DNA from: Saliniramus fredricksonii
GTDB lineage: Bacteria > Pseudomonadota > Alphaproteobacteria > Rhizobiales > Beijerinckiaceae
Assembly (NCBI RefSeq): GCF_900094735.1
Contig: NZ_FMBM01000002.1
Span: 806,001 to 870,000 of the forward strand
Reading direction: 5' to 3'
Length of the DNA: 64,000 bases
In this document: positions 26,239 through 35,460 of the stretch, one piece after another
How the letters are laid out: the number at the start of each line of letters is the position of its first letter
Numbering within the stretch: the stretch's first letter is position 1
Program-made: the position numbers and the translations under genes
The notes under the pieces: generated by a model
What the model was told of the DNA's origin: nothing
Databases searched by the model: none
Seen by the model: the letters and a program-made list of their open reading frames with translations, nothing else

Positions 26239-27030
26239 TCATTTCCTGACCGAGAACAAGGCCTGCCCTATGCGCTGGGCAACCTCGACAAGATCCTCTC
26301 CGAGGCGCTCCATCGCCGGCTCCGGTACTTGGCCGGCAATGGCGATGCCGCTCAGCCCGTAGCGCGGCGCGCCGGTATGGTCGACAACGATTGCGGCAAC
26401 GATATCCAAACCGATGAAGAGATCCCCCCGATCGCGGGCATACCCGTTGGTCGCAACGCTCTGGACATCGGCCAGATAATCCTCGAATCGCGGCGGATCT
26501 TGCCAGCGCAGGCCGGCAAAGCGCCGGCGCAATTCAGCCTCGTCGAAATCGCGCGCCGCTGCCACGCACCGCCCGACCGCTCCGACGAGGCTTGGAAGGC
26601 GTGTGCCGACATGCATGTCCACCCGCACCGAAGTGCTGGAGAAGACCCGGTCGACCAGCACGATGCGCTCGGCTTCCGTCACGTGCCACAGACACATCAA
26701 TGCGCTGTTATTTAGCGCCAGCCGTTCCAGCTCGGGCCTGATCAGGTCCCCGTGATTGGCGCCGAGCAGTCCGAGGGCGAGCTCGACCACGCCGAAGCCT
26801 AGCCGGTAGGTCTTGGCATCCATATCGAAAACGACCAGCCGTTCCGCCGCCAGCGTGCGCAGGATGTTAAAGCACGTCGAAGTATTGATCCCCGTGGCCC
26901 GTGAGATCGCTGTCACACCCTGCGGCGCGCCATCGGCGGCAAGATGACGCAGGATCTGCAATGCATGAACCACGGCGCCGACGCTTCTAACGTTTTGGGG
27001 CAAATTCGTTTCGTTCATTCTCTTGTACAT
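26239..27030 (-). CDS. IclR-family transcriptional regulator
   Basis: This 263-residue protein has an N-terminal winged HTH (about 12-75; GVTAISRATGINTSTCFNILRTLAAERLV) and a C-terminal GAF-like effector domain (about 85-255; VGRCVAAARDFDEAEL and YARDRGDLFIGLDIVAA). IclR members control catabolism of aromatic, short-chain or acyl compounds. It is placed between a minus-strand acyl-CoA operon and a plus-strand acyl-CoA operon, and shared ATTCTGT inverted repeats lie upstream of the flanking operons, so it is the likely local regulator. An in-frame ATG four codons downstream could also be the start. Confidence 0.93.
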   Translation of the reverse strand: MYKRMNETNLPQNVRSVGAVVHALQILRHLAADGAPQGVTAISRATGINTSTCFNILRTLAAERLVVFDMDAKTYRLGFGVVELALGLLGANHGDLIRPELERLALNNSALMCLWHVTEAERIVLVDRVFSSTSVRVDMHVGTRLPSLVGAVGRCVAAARDFDEAELRRRFAGLRWQDPPRFEDYLADVQSVATNGYARDRGDLFIGLDIVAAIVVDHTGAPRYGLSGIAIAGQVPEPAMERLGEDLVEVAQRIGQALFSVRK

Positions 27031-27182
27031 ATGCCATTCTTATGGTTGGATCGGCTTATCATGTTTGGGACGAAAGGCCAAGGTATGTTGAGAGCGTTGT
27101 CTTCCATTTTCACCATGCTGCGAAACGGTCTTCGCCTAACGCCCTCATTCACCTTGCGCTCCTAGTGCGCCCTTTAAACTGC

Positions 27183-27189
27183 ATTCTGT
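27183..27189. promoter_or_regulatory. ATTCTGT half-site before the acyl-CoA dehydrogenase operon
   Basis: The heptamer equals the conserved arm of the two larger repeats assigned to the IclR regulator, and lies 28 bp before the start codon. It lacks a matching opposite arm, so it is weak evidence. The rest of the iclR-dehydrogenase intergenic region (187 bp) shows no other clear signal. Confidence 0.25.
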
Positions 27190-27217
27190 AGAGATTGCAT
27201 TCAAGGATGCCTAAGCC

Positions 27218-28390
27218 ATGCCTCTCGACACCGAGATTTCCGCACAGATCCTCGAAGCCGTGCGCCGGCTGGTCGAAGAGCGCCTGATCCCGGCGGAGGC
27301 AGAGGTCGAGGAGACCAACGCGATTCCGCAGCCTCTTGTCGATGCGATGAAGGAGATGGGCCTGTTCGGCCTCTCCACGCCGGCCGAATACGGCGGGCTC
27401 GGTTTCGATCTCGCGACAGAGGCCGAGGTGATGATGGAGCTCTGCCGCGCCTCCGTGGCCTTCCGCTCGCGGCTGGGTACCAATAACGGCATCGGCGCGC
27501 TCGGCATCATCATCGACGGCAACGACGAGCAGAAGAGCCGGTGGTTGCCGCGCATCGCCTCGGGGGAGTTGATCACCTCCTTCGCCCTGACCGAACCCGA
27601 AGCCGGCTCCGATGCGGCCTCCCTGCGCAGCACGGCCCGGCGGGACGGATCGGATTTCCTCATCAACGGCACCAAGCGCTACATCACGAACGCCCCGATT
27701 GCCGGGCTGTTCACGGTGATGGCCCGCACCGATCCCGACGCTCCAGCCGGAAAGGGCATCTCCGCCTTCCTCGTGCCCGCAGAGACGCCCGGATTGTCGG
27801 TCGGCAAGAGCGACCGCAAGATGGGCCAGCGTGGCGCCCATACCGCCGACGTGGTGTTTGAGGACGTGCGCGTCCCCGCCGATGCGATCATCGGCGGCCC
27901 GGAGCGCGAGGGTCAGGGCTTCGCGACGGCGATGAAGGTGCTCGATCGCGGGCGCATCCATCTCGCCGCCGTCTCTGTCGGCGCCGCGATCCGCCTGCTG
28001 GAGGAGGCGCTGAGCTATGCCATGGAGCGCCGACAGTTCGGACAGGCGATCGCCGGTTTCCAGCTCGTCCAGGCCATGCTGGCTGACAGCCGCGCCGAAA
28101 TCGAGGCGGCGCGCGCACTCGTGCGCGATGCTGCAAGGCGCTACGATGCCGGCGAGACGGTCCCGACGCTGGCCTCCTGCTGCAAGATGCTCGCTTCGGA
28201 AACCCTCGGCCGGGTCGCCGACCGGGCGGTCCAGATTCATGGCGGGGCGGGTTACATGGCGGAATACCCGGTGGAGCGGCTCTACCGCGATGCGCGGCTG
28301 TTTCGCATCTACGAGGGCACCACCCAGATTCAGCAACTGATCATCGCGCGCAACATGATCCGCGATGCCGAGGCGGGGCGACGCATATGA
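27218..28390 (+). CDS. Acyl-CoA dehydrogenase
   Basis: This 390-residue protein has normal acyl-CoA dehydrogenase length and motifs: the FAD region SFALTEPEAGSDAASL, the substrate-side signature RGAHTADVVFEDVRVP, and the C-terminal GGAGYMAEYPVERLYRD followed by IYEGTTQIQ, where the Glu is the catalytic base position. It should introduce the alpha-beta double bond and pass electrons to electron-transfer flavoprotein. AAGGA lies before the ATG. It overlaps the following SDR gene as ATGA and starts the operon that continues to an alcohol dehydrogenase and TRAP transporter. Confidence 0.95.
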   Translation: MPLDTEISAQILEAVRRLVEERLIPAEAEVEETNAIPQPLVDAMKEMGLFGLSTPAEYGGLGFDLATEAEVMMELCRASVAFRSRLGTNNGIGALGIIIDGNDEQKSRWLPRIASGELITSFALTEPEAGSDAASLRSTARRDGSDFLINGTKRYITNAPIAGLFTVMARTDPDAPAGKGISAFLVPAETPGLSVGKSDRKMGQRGAHTADVVFEDVRVPADAIIGGPEREGQGFATAMKVLDRGRIHLAAVSVGAAIRLLEEALSYAMERRQFGQAIAGFQLVQAMLADSRAEIEAARALVRDAARRYDAGETVPTLASCCKMLASETLGRVADRAVQIHGGAGYMAEYPVERLYRDARLFRIYEGTTQIQQLIIARNMIRDAEAGRRI

Positions 28391-29253
28391 GCAGCGAGAC
28401 GGCACCCTCCGGTTTTCGCCAAGTCCTGCGCGATGATGCACTCGCCGGGCGGCGCATTCTCGTCACCGGCGGCGGAACCGGGCTCGGGCGGGCCATGGCC
28501 GAGCGCTTCCTAGGGCTCGGGGCACGGGTGATGATCTGCGGACGCCGCTCCGAAGTGCTCGAACGGGCGGCGGCCGAGATGGGGACGTTGTCCACCCATC
28601 CGGTGGAGACCTTCCCGGTCGACCTGCGCGATGCGGGCCGGGTCGAAGCCCTGTTCGAGACCGCTTTCGCCGACGGCGAGGGCCCCGACACCCTGATCAA
28701 CAATGCGGCCGCGAATTTCGTCGCCCGCTCCGAGACCCTCTCCCATCGGGCACTCGATGCCATCATCGACACGTCGCTCAAGGGGGCCCTGTATTGCACC
28801 AGCGCATTCGGCAAGCGACGCCTCGCTGCGCAAGCCCCCGGCACGGTCCTGTCGATCATCACCAGCTATGCCTGGCACGGCTCGCCTTATGTCGTCCCCT
28901 CGGCCATCGCCAAGGCCGGTCTATTAACCATGACCCGATCCCTGGCCCAGGAATGGGGACCACGCGGCATCCGTTTCGTGGCGCTCTCGCCCGGAGCCTT
29001 TCCCACCAAGGGGGCCTGGGAGCGTCTCGTCCCGCGGCCCGAACTCGCGCGTCGCCACGAGACCGGCAATCTCACCGGACGCCCGGGCGATCCGGCGGAA
29101 CTGGCCGAACTCGCGGCATTCCTGATCAGCGACGCCGCCGCCTATATCCACGGCGAATGCGTCACCATCGATGGCGGGCGCTGGCTCAAGGGTGTCGGCA
29201 CCTTCGGTCATCTCGGCGCGCTCGACGAAGAGGATTGGACCGCAATGCGCTGA
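28387..29253 (+). CDS. SDR oxidoreductase, 2,4-dienoyl-CoA-reductase-like
   Basis: This 288-residue SDR carries the cofactor motif VTGGGTGLGRAMAE and NNAAANF. The canonical YxxxK is replaced by SAIAK (in VPSAIAKAGLLT), which is the variant seen in 2,4-dienoyl-CoA reductases and peroxisomal enoyl-CoA reductases, where Tyr is supplied from elsewhere; a Tyr is present nearby in ITSYAWHGSPYVV. It therefore probably reduces an unsaturated acyl-CoA with NADPH. Translation is coupled to the acyl-CoA dehydrogenase by a 4-bp overlap. Composition matches the upstream genes and contrasts with the less GC-rich alcohol dehydrogenase downstream. Confidence 0.9.
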   Translation: MSSETAPSGFRQVLRDDALAGRRILVTGGGTGLGRAMAERFLGLGARVMICGRRSEVLERAAAEMGTLSTHPVETFPVDLRDAGRVEALFETAFADGEGPDTLINNAAANFVARSETLSHRALDAIIDTSLKGALYCTSAFGKRRLAAQAPGTVLSIITSYAWHGSPYVVPSAIAKAGLLTMTRSLAQEWGPRGIRFVALSPGAFPTKGAWERLVPRPELARRHETGNLTGRPGDPAELAELAAFLISDAAAYIHGECVTIDGGRWLKGVGTFGHLGALDEEDWTAMR

Positions 29254-29296
29254 TTCCGGCACCGTCAAACGAAAATTCCAAGGGGAGATAAACGGC

Positions 29297-30355
29297 ATGC
29301 GTTGTTATTGTGTCGCCGAGTTCGGCGAACCTCTGCAGAGAATGGAGCGGCCAACGCCGCAGCCCAAGGGCACCGAGGTACTCGTCCGCGTGTCGCATTG
29401 CGGGGTATGCCACACCGATGTTCATCTTTGGCATGGCTACTATGATCTCGGTGACGGCAAGAAGCTGGAATTGTCTGGTCGTGGTGTGAAGCCTCCCTTC
29501 ACCCCCGGTCATGAAATGTTTGGTGAAGTTGTTAGTGTAGGTCCCGAAGCACCGGAATCGGTGATTGGGCGCCGTGGTGTCGTGTTTCCCTGGGTCGGTT
29601 GTGGCAATTGTGCGCACTGTCGCGAAGGGGATGACCACCTCTGCGCGACACCGCGTTTTCTTGGCGTTTTCAGCCCTGGAGGATACGGGGACCATGTCAT
29701 AGTGCCCTCGGAGCGCCACGTGGTCGAAATGCAGGGGGTCGATCCGGCGTTGGCCGCGACCTATGCTTGCTCGGGATTGACCGCTTTCGGGGCGCTGGCG
29801 AAGGCCCGACCGTTCGGTCCGGACGCTCCGCTGGTCCTGATCGGCGCCGGCGGGGTCGGATTGACCGCCGTGGCATTGTTGGTCGCAGAAGGTGCAACAG
29901 GCTATACTGTCGTTGATATCGACGATGGAAAGTTGAGTGTCGCACGCTCGCTCGGAGCTCCTGCGACACTCAATGCGCGTGCCCCCGACACCAACAAGCA
30001 GATTGCATCGGCCGGTGCGCCGGCGACCGTCATCGACTTTGTGGGATCGGAGGAGACCGCGGCGATGGCGCTCGGCGTGTTGCGCAAGGGAGGGACCTAC
30101 ATCGTCGTGGGGCTCTACGGCGGCGCGTTGAAGATTCCTCTGCCGTCAATACCCCTTCGGGTCCTACGGATACAGGGCTCCTATGTCGGAAATCTCGCCA
30201 CGTTCGAGGAACTCGCCGCATTGGTTAGCACCGGGCGTGTTCCTGCCATCCCCGTGGAACGGCGAGCATGGCACCGCTGCACGGAGACATTGGAGGCGCT
30301 CGAAGCCGGACAGGTAAACGGGCGCGTTGTACTGGAGATCGGTGAAGAGCAGTGA
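29297..30355 (+). CDS. Zinc-dependent alcohol dehydrogenase (MDR superfamily)
   Basis: This 352-residue dehydrogenase has catalytic zinc ligands in HCGVCHTDVH and GHEMFGE, the structural zinc site CGNCAHCREGDDHLC, and the Rossmann loop GAGGVGLTAVAL. It would oxidise an alcohol, possibly a cyclic hydroxy-acid or hydroxyacyl substrate, with NAD(P). The open frame reaches upstream, but AGGGGAG eight bases before this ATG and the family N-terminus set the start. It begins a stretch (to the end of the TRAP genes) with more AT-ending codons than the acyl-CoA genes before it, which may indicate separate acquisition. Confidence 0.94.
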   Translation: MRCYCVAEFGEPLQRMERPTPQPKGTEVLVRVSHCGVCHTDVHLWHGYYDLGDGKKLELSGRGVKPPFTPGHEMFGEVVSVGPEAPESVIGRRGVVFPWVGCGNCAHCREGDDHLCATPRFLGVFSPGGYGDHVIVPSERHVVEMQGVDPALAATYACSGLTAFGALAKARPFGPDAPLVLIGAGGVGLTAVALLVAEGATGYTVVDIDDGKLSVARSLGAPATLNARAPDTNKQIASAGAPATVIDFVGSEETAAMALGVLRKGGTYIVVGLYGGALKIPLPSIPLRVLRIQGSYVGNLATFEELAALVSTGRVPAIPVERRAWHRCTETLEALEAGQVNGRVVLEIGEEQ

Positions 30356-30412
30356 CAGGGAGAGCGATCGGGGGGGCATCGGCGCGATACCGCCGATCGG
30401 GCATGTCCCGTC

Positions 30413-31015
30413 ATGGAACGCGCCGCTCGCGGATCGATGGCGCAAACCTACACGGAGAACAAAGTTGCCATGCAACAGGTAGCAGAGAACCATGCGCCGG
30501 ATCGGCCTCCCGGCAGATTCTGCAGATTGCAGACGTTCAGCCAGCGCGCGAGCGCGGTTAGCGCCATTGTGGGCATGCTTATCATCGCCCTCGTCATGAT
30601 CTTTACGGTCTGCGACGTTGTGATGCGCTTTACACTGAGCAGACCCCTCGCAGGTGCAGTGGACGTCATGACCTACGGGCTGGCGCTGGCCGTGGCAGCG
30701 GTAATGCCCTGGGGGTTTGCCAAGAACAGCCATGTCAGCGTCGACATTCTGTCGACCACCCTGCCGCCGCGGCCACGTGCGGTTCTGGATTGCGCCATCA
30801 ATCTCGTCTGCGCCATAGCCATTGGCGCCCTGGCGTGGCGGCTATGGCTCCTTGCGGGATCACGGCGGGCAAGCGGTGACAGGATGTGGATCCTGCAGTT
30901 TGAGACCTGGCCGCTTTGGTACGCCGTGGCTGCCGGCTTCGGAGCCTGCGTGTTCGTCTGCCTGATTGTCGCTGTATCCCGAATCAGTGAAGCTTTCGAA
31001 GGTAGTGCGTCATGA
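30413..31015 (+). CDS. TRAP transporter small permease (DctQ-like)
   Basis: This small membrane subunit has four predicted helices (first around VSAIVGMLIIALVMIFTV, last around WYAVAAGFGACVFVCLIVAV) and the DctQ-type segment SRPLAGAVDVMTYGLALAVA. It pairs with the large DctM permease in a proton- or sodium-driven organic-acid importer. The start is uncertain: ATGs at 30413, 30437 and 30470 are in frame and none has a strong ribosome-binding site; the last gives the most usual length. Its 3' end overlaps the DctM gene as ATGA. Confidence 0.87.
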   Translation: MERAARGSMAQTYTENKVAMQQVAENHAPDRPPGRFCRLQTFSQRASAVSAIVGMLIIALVMIFTVCDVVMRFTLSRPLAGAVDVMTYGLALAVAAVMPWGFAKNSHVSVDILSTTLPPRPRAVLDCAINLVCAIAIGALAWRLWLLAGSRRASGDRMWILQFETWPLWYAVAAGFGACVFVCLIVAVSRISEAFEGSAS

Positions 31016-32337
31016 CCGAGCAGGCATGGACGGGAATCTACGGTTTTGGCGTACTTCTGACTCTCGTCGGCATAGGCGTTCCGGTCGGAATCGCAATGGG
31101 TTTGGTGGGATTTGGTGGGCTATGGCTGCTGCTCGGCGCAACACCCGCATTCAACACCCTCGGCATTACGGCTTCGAGCAATCTCGCTTCGGCAAGTCTG
31201 GTGGTGGTGCCACTGTTTGTGATGATGGGGCTGCTCGCGGGCTATGCAGGCATGTCGACACAGCTTTTTCGCGCTGCTAATGCCTTCGTTGGACATATCC
31301 GTGGCGGGCTGACGATGGCGACGATCGCCACTTGTGCCGGCTTTGGTGCTATATGCGGTTCATCACTGGCAACGGCGGCGACCATGTCCAAGGTGGCCCT
31401 CCCCGAAATGCGTCGACACGGCTACAATGACAGTCTTGCGACGGGAACGATCGCGGTCGGCAGTACGCTCGGCATATTGATCCCGCCATCGATCATGCTA
31501 ATCCTCTATGCCATCATTACCGAGACCCCTCTCGGGGACCTGTTCATCGCTGCCCTTTTGCCCGGATTGATGGCAGTAGTCTTCTACATCGTGACGATCG
31601 TGATCGTCACGTTCCTCAATCCAGCCGCAGCACCCGCCGGACCGCGCTCGGACTGGAGCGCGCGATTACGAGGCCTGCGCGATATCGGCGGTGTCACCAC
31701 GCTTTTTCTGCTAGTGATCGGAGGAATCTACGGCGGAATCTTCACTCCAACCGAGGCTGCTGCTGTCGGGGCATTCGGGACTTTCATGTTCTTCCTAGCG
31801 CGCTGCGGTCTGGACTGGCGCGGCTTGCGCGGTGTTCTTCTTGAGACTGCAGGCACCACCGCGATGATCTTTCTTATCGTGATCGGTGCCGGTTTGTTCA
31901 GCTTCTTCATGTCGATATCCGGTCTGCCACGCGTATTTTCGGCTGCAGTGATCGATCTCGGCCTGTCGCCGTTGATGATACTCTTCACGATCATGGCTCT
32001 CTACATCTTCCTGGGCTGCTTTATCGACAGCATCGGAATGATGACACTAACGGTGCCAATTCTTCTGCCGCTTGTCGTGAGCATTGCTCCCGAACTCGGC
32101 ATGACCCCGCGAGACGCTGCGATATGGTTTGGAATCTTCGTGATCATCGCCATTGAAATCGGCCTGGTCACCCCGCCTTTCGGCCTGAATGTCTTCATTA
32201 TCAAGGGAACCACGCCCGGTCTGAACCTGACGACGATCTATCTTGGCGTGGTCCCATTCTGGCTGGCCGACGTGGTTCGGCTGGTGCTCCTGATCCTGTT
32301 TCCGGTGCTAACGCTTTACTTGCCGTCATTGCGCTAG
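31012..32337 (+). CDS. TRAP transporter large permease (DctM-like)
   Basis: This 441-residue membrane protein has about 12 hydrophobic helices and DctM landmarks: the early GIGVPVGIAMGLVGFGGLW, GAICGSSLATAATMSKVALPEMRRHGY, GSTLGILIPPSIMLILYAI and FIDSIGMMTLTVPILLPL. It is the ion-coupled transport channel for the solute captured by the DctP protein encoded downstream. TRAP systems typically import C4-dicarboxylates, keto acids, sugar acids or aromatic acids; the acyl-CoA operon upstream suggests a carboxylic acid. Confidence 0.95.
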   Translation: MTEQAWTGIYGFGVLLTLVGIGVPVGIAMGLVGFGGLWLLLGATPAFNTLGITASSNLASASLVVVPLFVMMGLLAGYAGMSTQLFRAANAFVGHIRGGLTMATIATCAGFGAICGSSLATAATMSKVALPEMRRHGYNDSLATGTIAVGSTLGILIPPSIMLILYAIITETPLGDLFIAALLPGLMAVVFYIVTIVIVTFLNPAAAPAGPRSDWSARLRGLRDIGGVTTLFLLVIGGIYGGIFTPTEAAAVGAFGTFMFFLARCGLDWRGLRGVLLETAGTTAMIFLIVIGAGLFSFFMSISGLPRVFSAAVIDLGLSPLMILFTIMALYIFLGCFIDSIGMMTLTVPILLPLVVSIAPELGMTPRDAAIWFGIFVIIAIEIGLVTPPFGLNVFIIKGTTPGLNLTTIYLGVVPFWLADVVRLVLLILFPVLTLYLPSLR

Positions 32338-32389
32338 CACCGGCATCCAACCCTTGAGCAAAAAGGGTATAATCCAATGGAGGAACCCC

Positions 32390-33400
32390 ATGAAACGACA
32401 TCTTCTCACAGCTTTTCTGACCCTAGCCGTCACTTCGGCGCCCGCTGCCGCACAGGAATTCACCTTTCGCTTCGCAAGCCTAACCCCGGAAGGCGGCTAT
32501 GTGCATGAAAATCATCTCCGGCCATTCGCCGAAGCAGTGATGGCCGATAGCGATGGTCGCATTTCCATCGACCTTCAGCCCGTCGGCGTTTTCGGAACGC
32601 CTGCGCAAGCCTACGAACTCGTTGAGAGCGGGGTCATCGATATGGCCTGGACGGTGCAGGGCTACACGGGTGGGCGTTTTCCGCAATCGAGCGTCTTCGA
32701 GCTTCCCTTTCTCTTCGATCGTGCCGAGCACGGTTCAGCTGCATTGTGGACAATGTATGAGGAAGGTCATTTTGACCGGGATTACGGCAGCGTAAAGCCA
32801 TTGGCACTCTACATGCATCGCCCCTATGGCCTGTTCACCACGGGTCGGGTCGTCGAAACTGTGGAAGACATGAGCGGATTGCGCGTGCGCACCCCGTCCG
32901 CCGTGGTCGGGGAGGCGCTGGAACTACTCGGTGCGACACAGGTCGGCATGCAGGTCACTGAGATGCCCGAAGCGTTGCGGTTGGGCACGATCGACAGCTC
33001 GGTCTTTCCTTGGGAAGCGATCACTCTCTTCGGTCTGGAGGATAGCCTGTCGATTTTGACCGATGCCCAGATCGCCGCACCGCGCTTTATCGTGCTTATG
33101 AACCGCGATAGCTATGAACGCCTGCCGGACGATCTGAAAGAGGTCATTGACGATCATGCTGGCCTAGACTTTTCGCGTGCAATCGGCGCGGGGCTCGATG
33201 CGCGCGAACTCGAGGACAAGGCACGTTTCGACGAAATGGAGGGTTATCAGGTGATTGAGCTCGACGACGCCGTTCGCGAGGAGATGATCACCTTAACCAC
33301 TCCGTTGCTCGAAACTTGGAAATCTGACATGGAGCAACGTGGAGTCGATGGCGCTGCCATGTTCGAGCAAGCGCAGAAGCTTATCTCCGATATGCAATAA
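32390..33400 (+). CDS. TRAP transporter substrate-binding protein (DctP-like)
   Basis: This 336-residue periplasmic receptor begins with a Sec signal peptide (MKRHLLTAFLTLAVTSAPAAAQ). DctP features include the LVESGVIDMAWTVQGYTGGRFP stretch split around the ligand pocket, the conserved Arg in SGLRVRTPSAV, which normally binds the carboxylate of the ligand, and IDSSVFPWEAITLFGL. A GGAGG motif seven bases before the ATG fixes the start; the open frame includes a TTG twelve codons upstream. It ends the operon, followed by a terminator-like hairpin. Confidence 0.94.
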   Translation: MKRHLLTAFLTLAVTSAPAAAQEFTFRFASLTPEGGYVHENHLRPFAEAVMADSDGRISIDLQPVGVFGTPAQAYELVESGVIDMAWTVQGYTGGRFPQSSVFELPFLFDRAEHGSAALWTMYEEGHFDRDYGSVKPLALYMHRPYGLFTTGRVVETVEDMSGLRVRTPSAVVGEALELLGATQVGMQVTEMPEALRLGTIDSSVFPWEAITLFGLEDSLSILTDAQIAAPRFIVLMNRDSYERLPDDLKEVIDDHAGLDFSRAIGAGLDARELEDKARFDEMEGYQVIELDDAVREEMITLTTPLLETWKSDMEQRGVDGAAMFEQAQKLISDMQ

Positions 33401-33412
33401 CTGAAATATATA

Positions 33413-33443
33413 TTTCCGGGCGCGCCTCTCGCGAGCCCGGAAA
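33413..33443 (+). terminator. Hairpin after the TRAP operon
   Basis: A 9-bp perfect stem (TTTCCGGGC / GCCCGGAAA) with a 13-nt loop starts 13 bases after the dctP-like stop codon. No U-tract follows, so it is a terminator candidate of moderate strength or an mRNA 3'-end protector. The remaining bases up to the IS701-type element show no gene. Confidence 0.5.
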
Positions 33444-33630
33444 CCCCATTGTGAAACGCGCCGGATTTGCCGCGCCAACATGCCTTCGTTGGAAGACCTC
33501 AGGATCCGTAATCGAAGTTCCTCGCTCAGTTCTCTTCCCATAAGCCACCTCCATCAAGGTAGCTGTTGAATCGCGCGCAAACGCCATCGTCACATCACAG
33601 TCGATCCATCAATCGCGGGACGTGCTCTAG

Positions 33631-35074
33631 TGCTACAGTTGCTTTTTATTCTTCCTGCGTCGTTTCCTGTGGCTGATGGCCGCCTGTTTTTGATGCTGCC
33701 TTCGCCAGAGGGACCATGCCCATATGAATGCGGTGGCGATAGGTTCGGTCAGGATGAGGCGTGCGATCAGGCGGCGGATTTCCGAGGTGGACATCAGCCC
33801 GGCAATGGCGCCGATCATGCGGCTGTTCGGTCCGGACTCGTTTTGTCCCGTTTGCTCTCAGCATCGGTGGCGTAGGCGGTCTTTCGTTGTTCTGCGGCGA
33901 TCTGTGCGAGGAACAGGGCTGCGGCCATGACGAGGGCCATGTGTCGGTGCCAACCATGCCAGGAGCGGGCCTCGCAATGATCGAGGCCAAGATCGTCCTT
34001 GGCACGCAGGAAGCATTCCTCGATGGTCCATCGCAACCCGGCAGCGCCTGCCATGTCGGCAAGGCTCGTTCCCTCTCGGACGAAAGCGAAGTAGTAGGCG
34101 ATTTCATCGCGATTGCGCAGATTACGGCGCATGAGAAGCCACCTCTCGAACCCCTCCGGCGTGGCCCAGCCCAATGAGACCCGTGCCCAATGATACAAAC
34201 GGGGGCCCTTGGCACCTTCGCCCGCACTGAGCGCCGTCCAGGCTTTCTTGGGAAGTTCCGCCGCAATCGTTGCCGGATCTGTCTGGATCAGGCCCCAGTC
34301 GGCCTGCAGGAAGCGCAGGTGTTGGTTGGATCGGACCGCGAGAACATACGGCTGCCCGCGATCCTCCAGCATTCGGCGAAGCGTGTAATCGCTTCCATAA
34401 ACTGAATCGGCGAGTACGAACGCACATTGCAGGCCGCTATCGAGAGCGCTTGCGATCATCTCGCGGGCGATGGCCGGCTTCGTGGAGAAGGCAATGTCGT
34501 CGGGAATCCCGACACGCCGACGACGCTCGATATCCTCCGCCCAAGCCTTCGGCAGATACAGCCGCCGGTCGATCAATGTCTGGCCGTAGCGGCTGGCATA
34601 GGCGCAGAAAACGCCGATCTGGCAGTTCTCGATCCGGCCGGCAGTTCCGGAATACTGACGCGCCACCCCGACCGAGCGATCGCCCTTCTTCACGAAACCG
34701 GTCTCATCGATGACCAGAACGCCGTTGTCCCCCAACGCATCGACTGCCTGATCGCGGATGAGGGTGCAAAGCTGATCACTGTCCCAACTGCTTCGACCGA
34801 GAAGGGACTGGATCCGGTAGGGACGCTCAAGACCCGCCTGCTCCGCCAGCATCCAGCCCGTCTTGCGTTCGACACCGGACAGCACACCATCAATGAAGGC
34901 CCCTGCCGATCGCCATGTTTCCACACGCGGAAAAATCGGCGCCAGCGCTTGCTTGAAAGCCACCAACGCCGCCGCCCAGTTCACCGATGTTCCAGACCAG
35001 TCCGAAATACCCATGCCCGAACCTCCTTGATTCGGACACAGAATCAGAATGCAAAGGAATACGCAACTGTAGTA
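33631..35074. mobile_element. IS701-family insertion sequence, intact
   Basis: The element is about 1.44 kb with short terminal inverted repeats TGCTACAGTTGC / TACTACAGTTGC. It is flanked on both sides by CTAG (33627-33630 and 35075-35078), which fits the 4-bp YTAR-type duplication known for the IS701 family. It carries one full-length transposase gene. The direct repeats and intact gene point to a fairly recent insertion, close to the 3' end of the truncated integrase gene. Confidence 0.88.
33815..35014 (-). CDS. IS701-family DDE transposase
   Basis: This 399-residue transposase matches the IS701 family. The first catalytic Asp is in GVLVIDETGFVKKGDRSVGVARQY (the DETG...KKG block is typical), the second in FVLADSVYGSD, and the Glu in GLRWTIEECFLRAKDDLGLDHCEAR. 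Length is normal and no frameshift is seen, so the element may be active. The start ATG lies about 60 bp from the right terminal repeat. Confidence 0.93.
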   Translation of the reverse strand: MGISDWSGTSVNWAAALVAFKQALAPIFPRVETWRSAGAFIDGVLSGVERKTGWMLAEQAGLERPYRIQSLLGRSSWDSDQLCTLIRDQAVDALGDNGVLVIDETGFVKKGDRSVGVARQYSGTAGRIENCQIGVFCAYASRYGQTLIDRRLYLPKAWAEDIERRRRVGIPDDIAFSTKPAIAREMIASALDSGLQCAFVLADSVYGSDYTLRRMLEDRGQPYVLAVRSNQHLRFLQADWGLIQTDPATIAAELPKKAWTALSAGEGAKGPRLYHWARVSLGWATPEGFERWLLMRRNLRNRDEIAYYFAFVREGTSLADMAGAAGLRWTIEECFLRAKDDLGLDHCEARSWHGWHRHMALVMAAALFLAQIAAEQRKTAYATDAESKRDKTSPDRTAA

Positions 35075-35081
35075 CTAGACC

Positions 35082-35460
35082 TCAACTGCGACAGAGTTCG
35101 TCGATGATGTCGGCCCACGCCTGCATCAGCCCGGATCGCTCAGCCCAATAATCATATCGGTTGTAGATCGAGCGGGTCACATTGTTGCTGACGTGGGCAA
35201 GCTGCATCTCGATAAGGTCGCGGTCGAACTGGCGCTTGTTCAGGATCGTGCTCGCCGACGAGCGAAAGCCGTGCGCGGTGACCGCGCCGACAGGGTATCC
35301 CATGCGGCGCAGCGCCTCGTTGAAGGCGGTCTTCGAGAGAGGCTTCGTCGGTTGCGACCATTGGGGCAGGACGTACTTCGAGCCGCGCGAGGAGGACTTC
35401 GCCTCGGCGAGGATCGCCATCGCCTGTCGCGAGAGCGGCACAGAGTGGGGCTTGCGGAGC
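35082..35460 (-). pseudogene. Tyrosine integrase (P4-type) C-terminal fragment
   Basis: The fragment encodes the catalytic C-terminal part of a phage/genomic-island integrase. Readable motifs are KPHSVPLSRQAMAIL, the HGFR box in TAHGFRSSASTIL, and HVSNNVTRSIYNRYDYW with the catalytic His and the probable Tyr. The frame runs directly into the end of the IS256-type element at its 5' side, so the N-terminal domain was lost by that insertion. An IS701-type element sits a few bases beyond its stop. It suggests that a genomic island was once integrated here. Confidence 0.87.
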
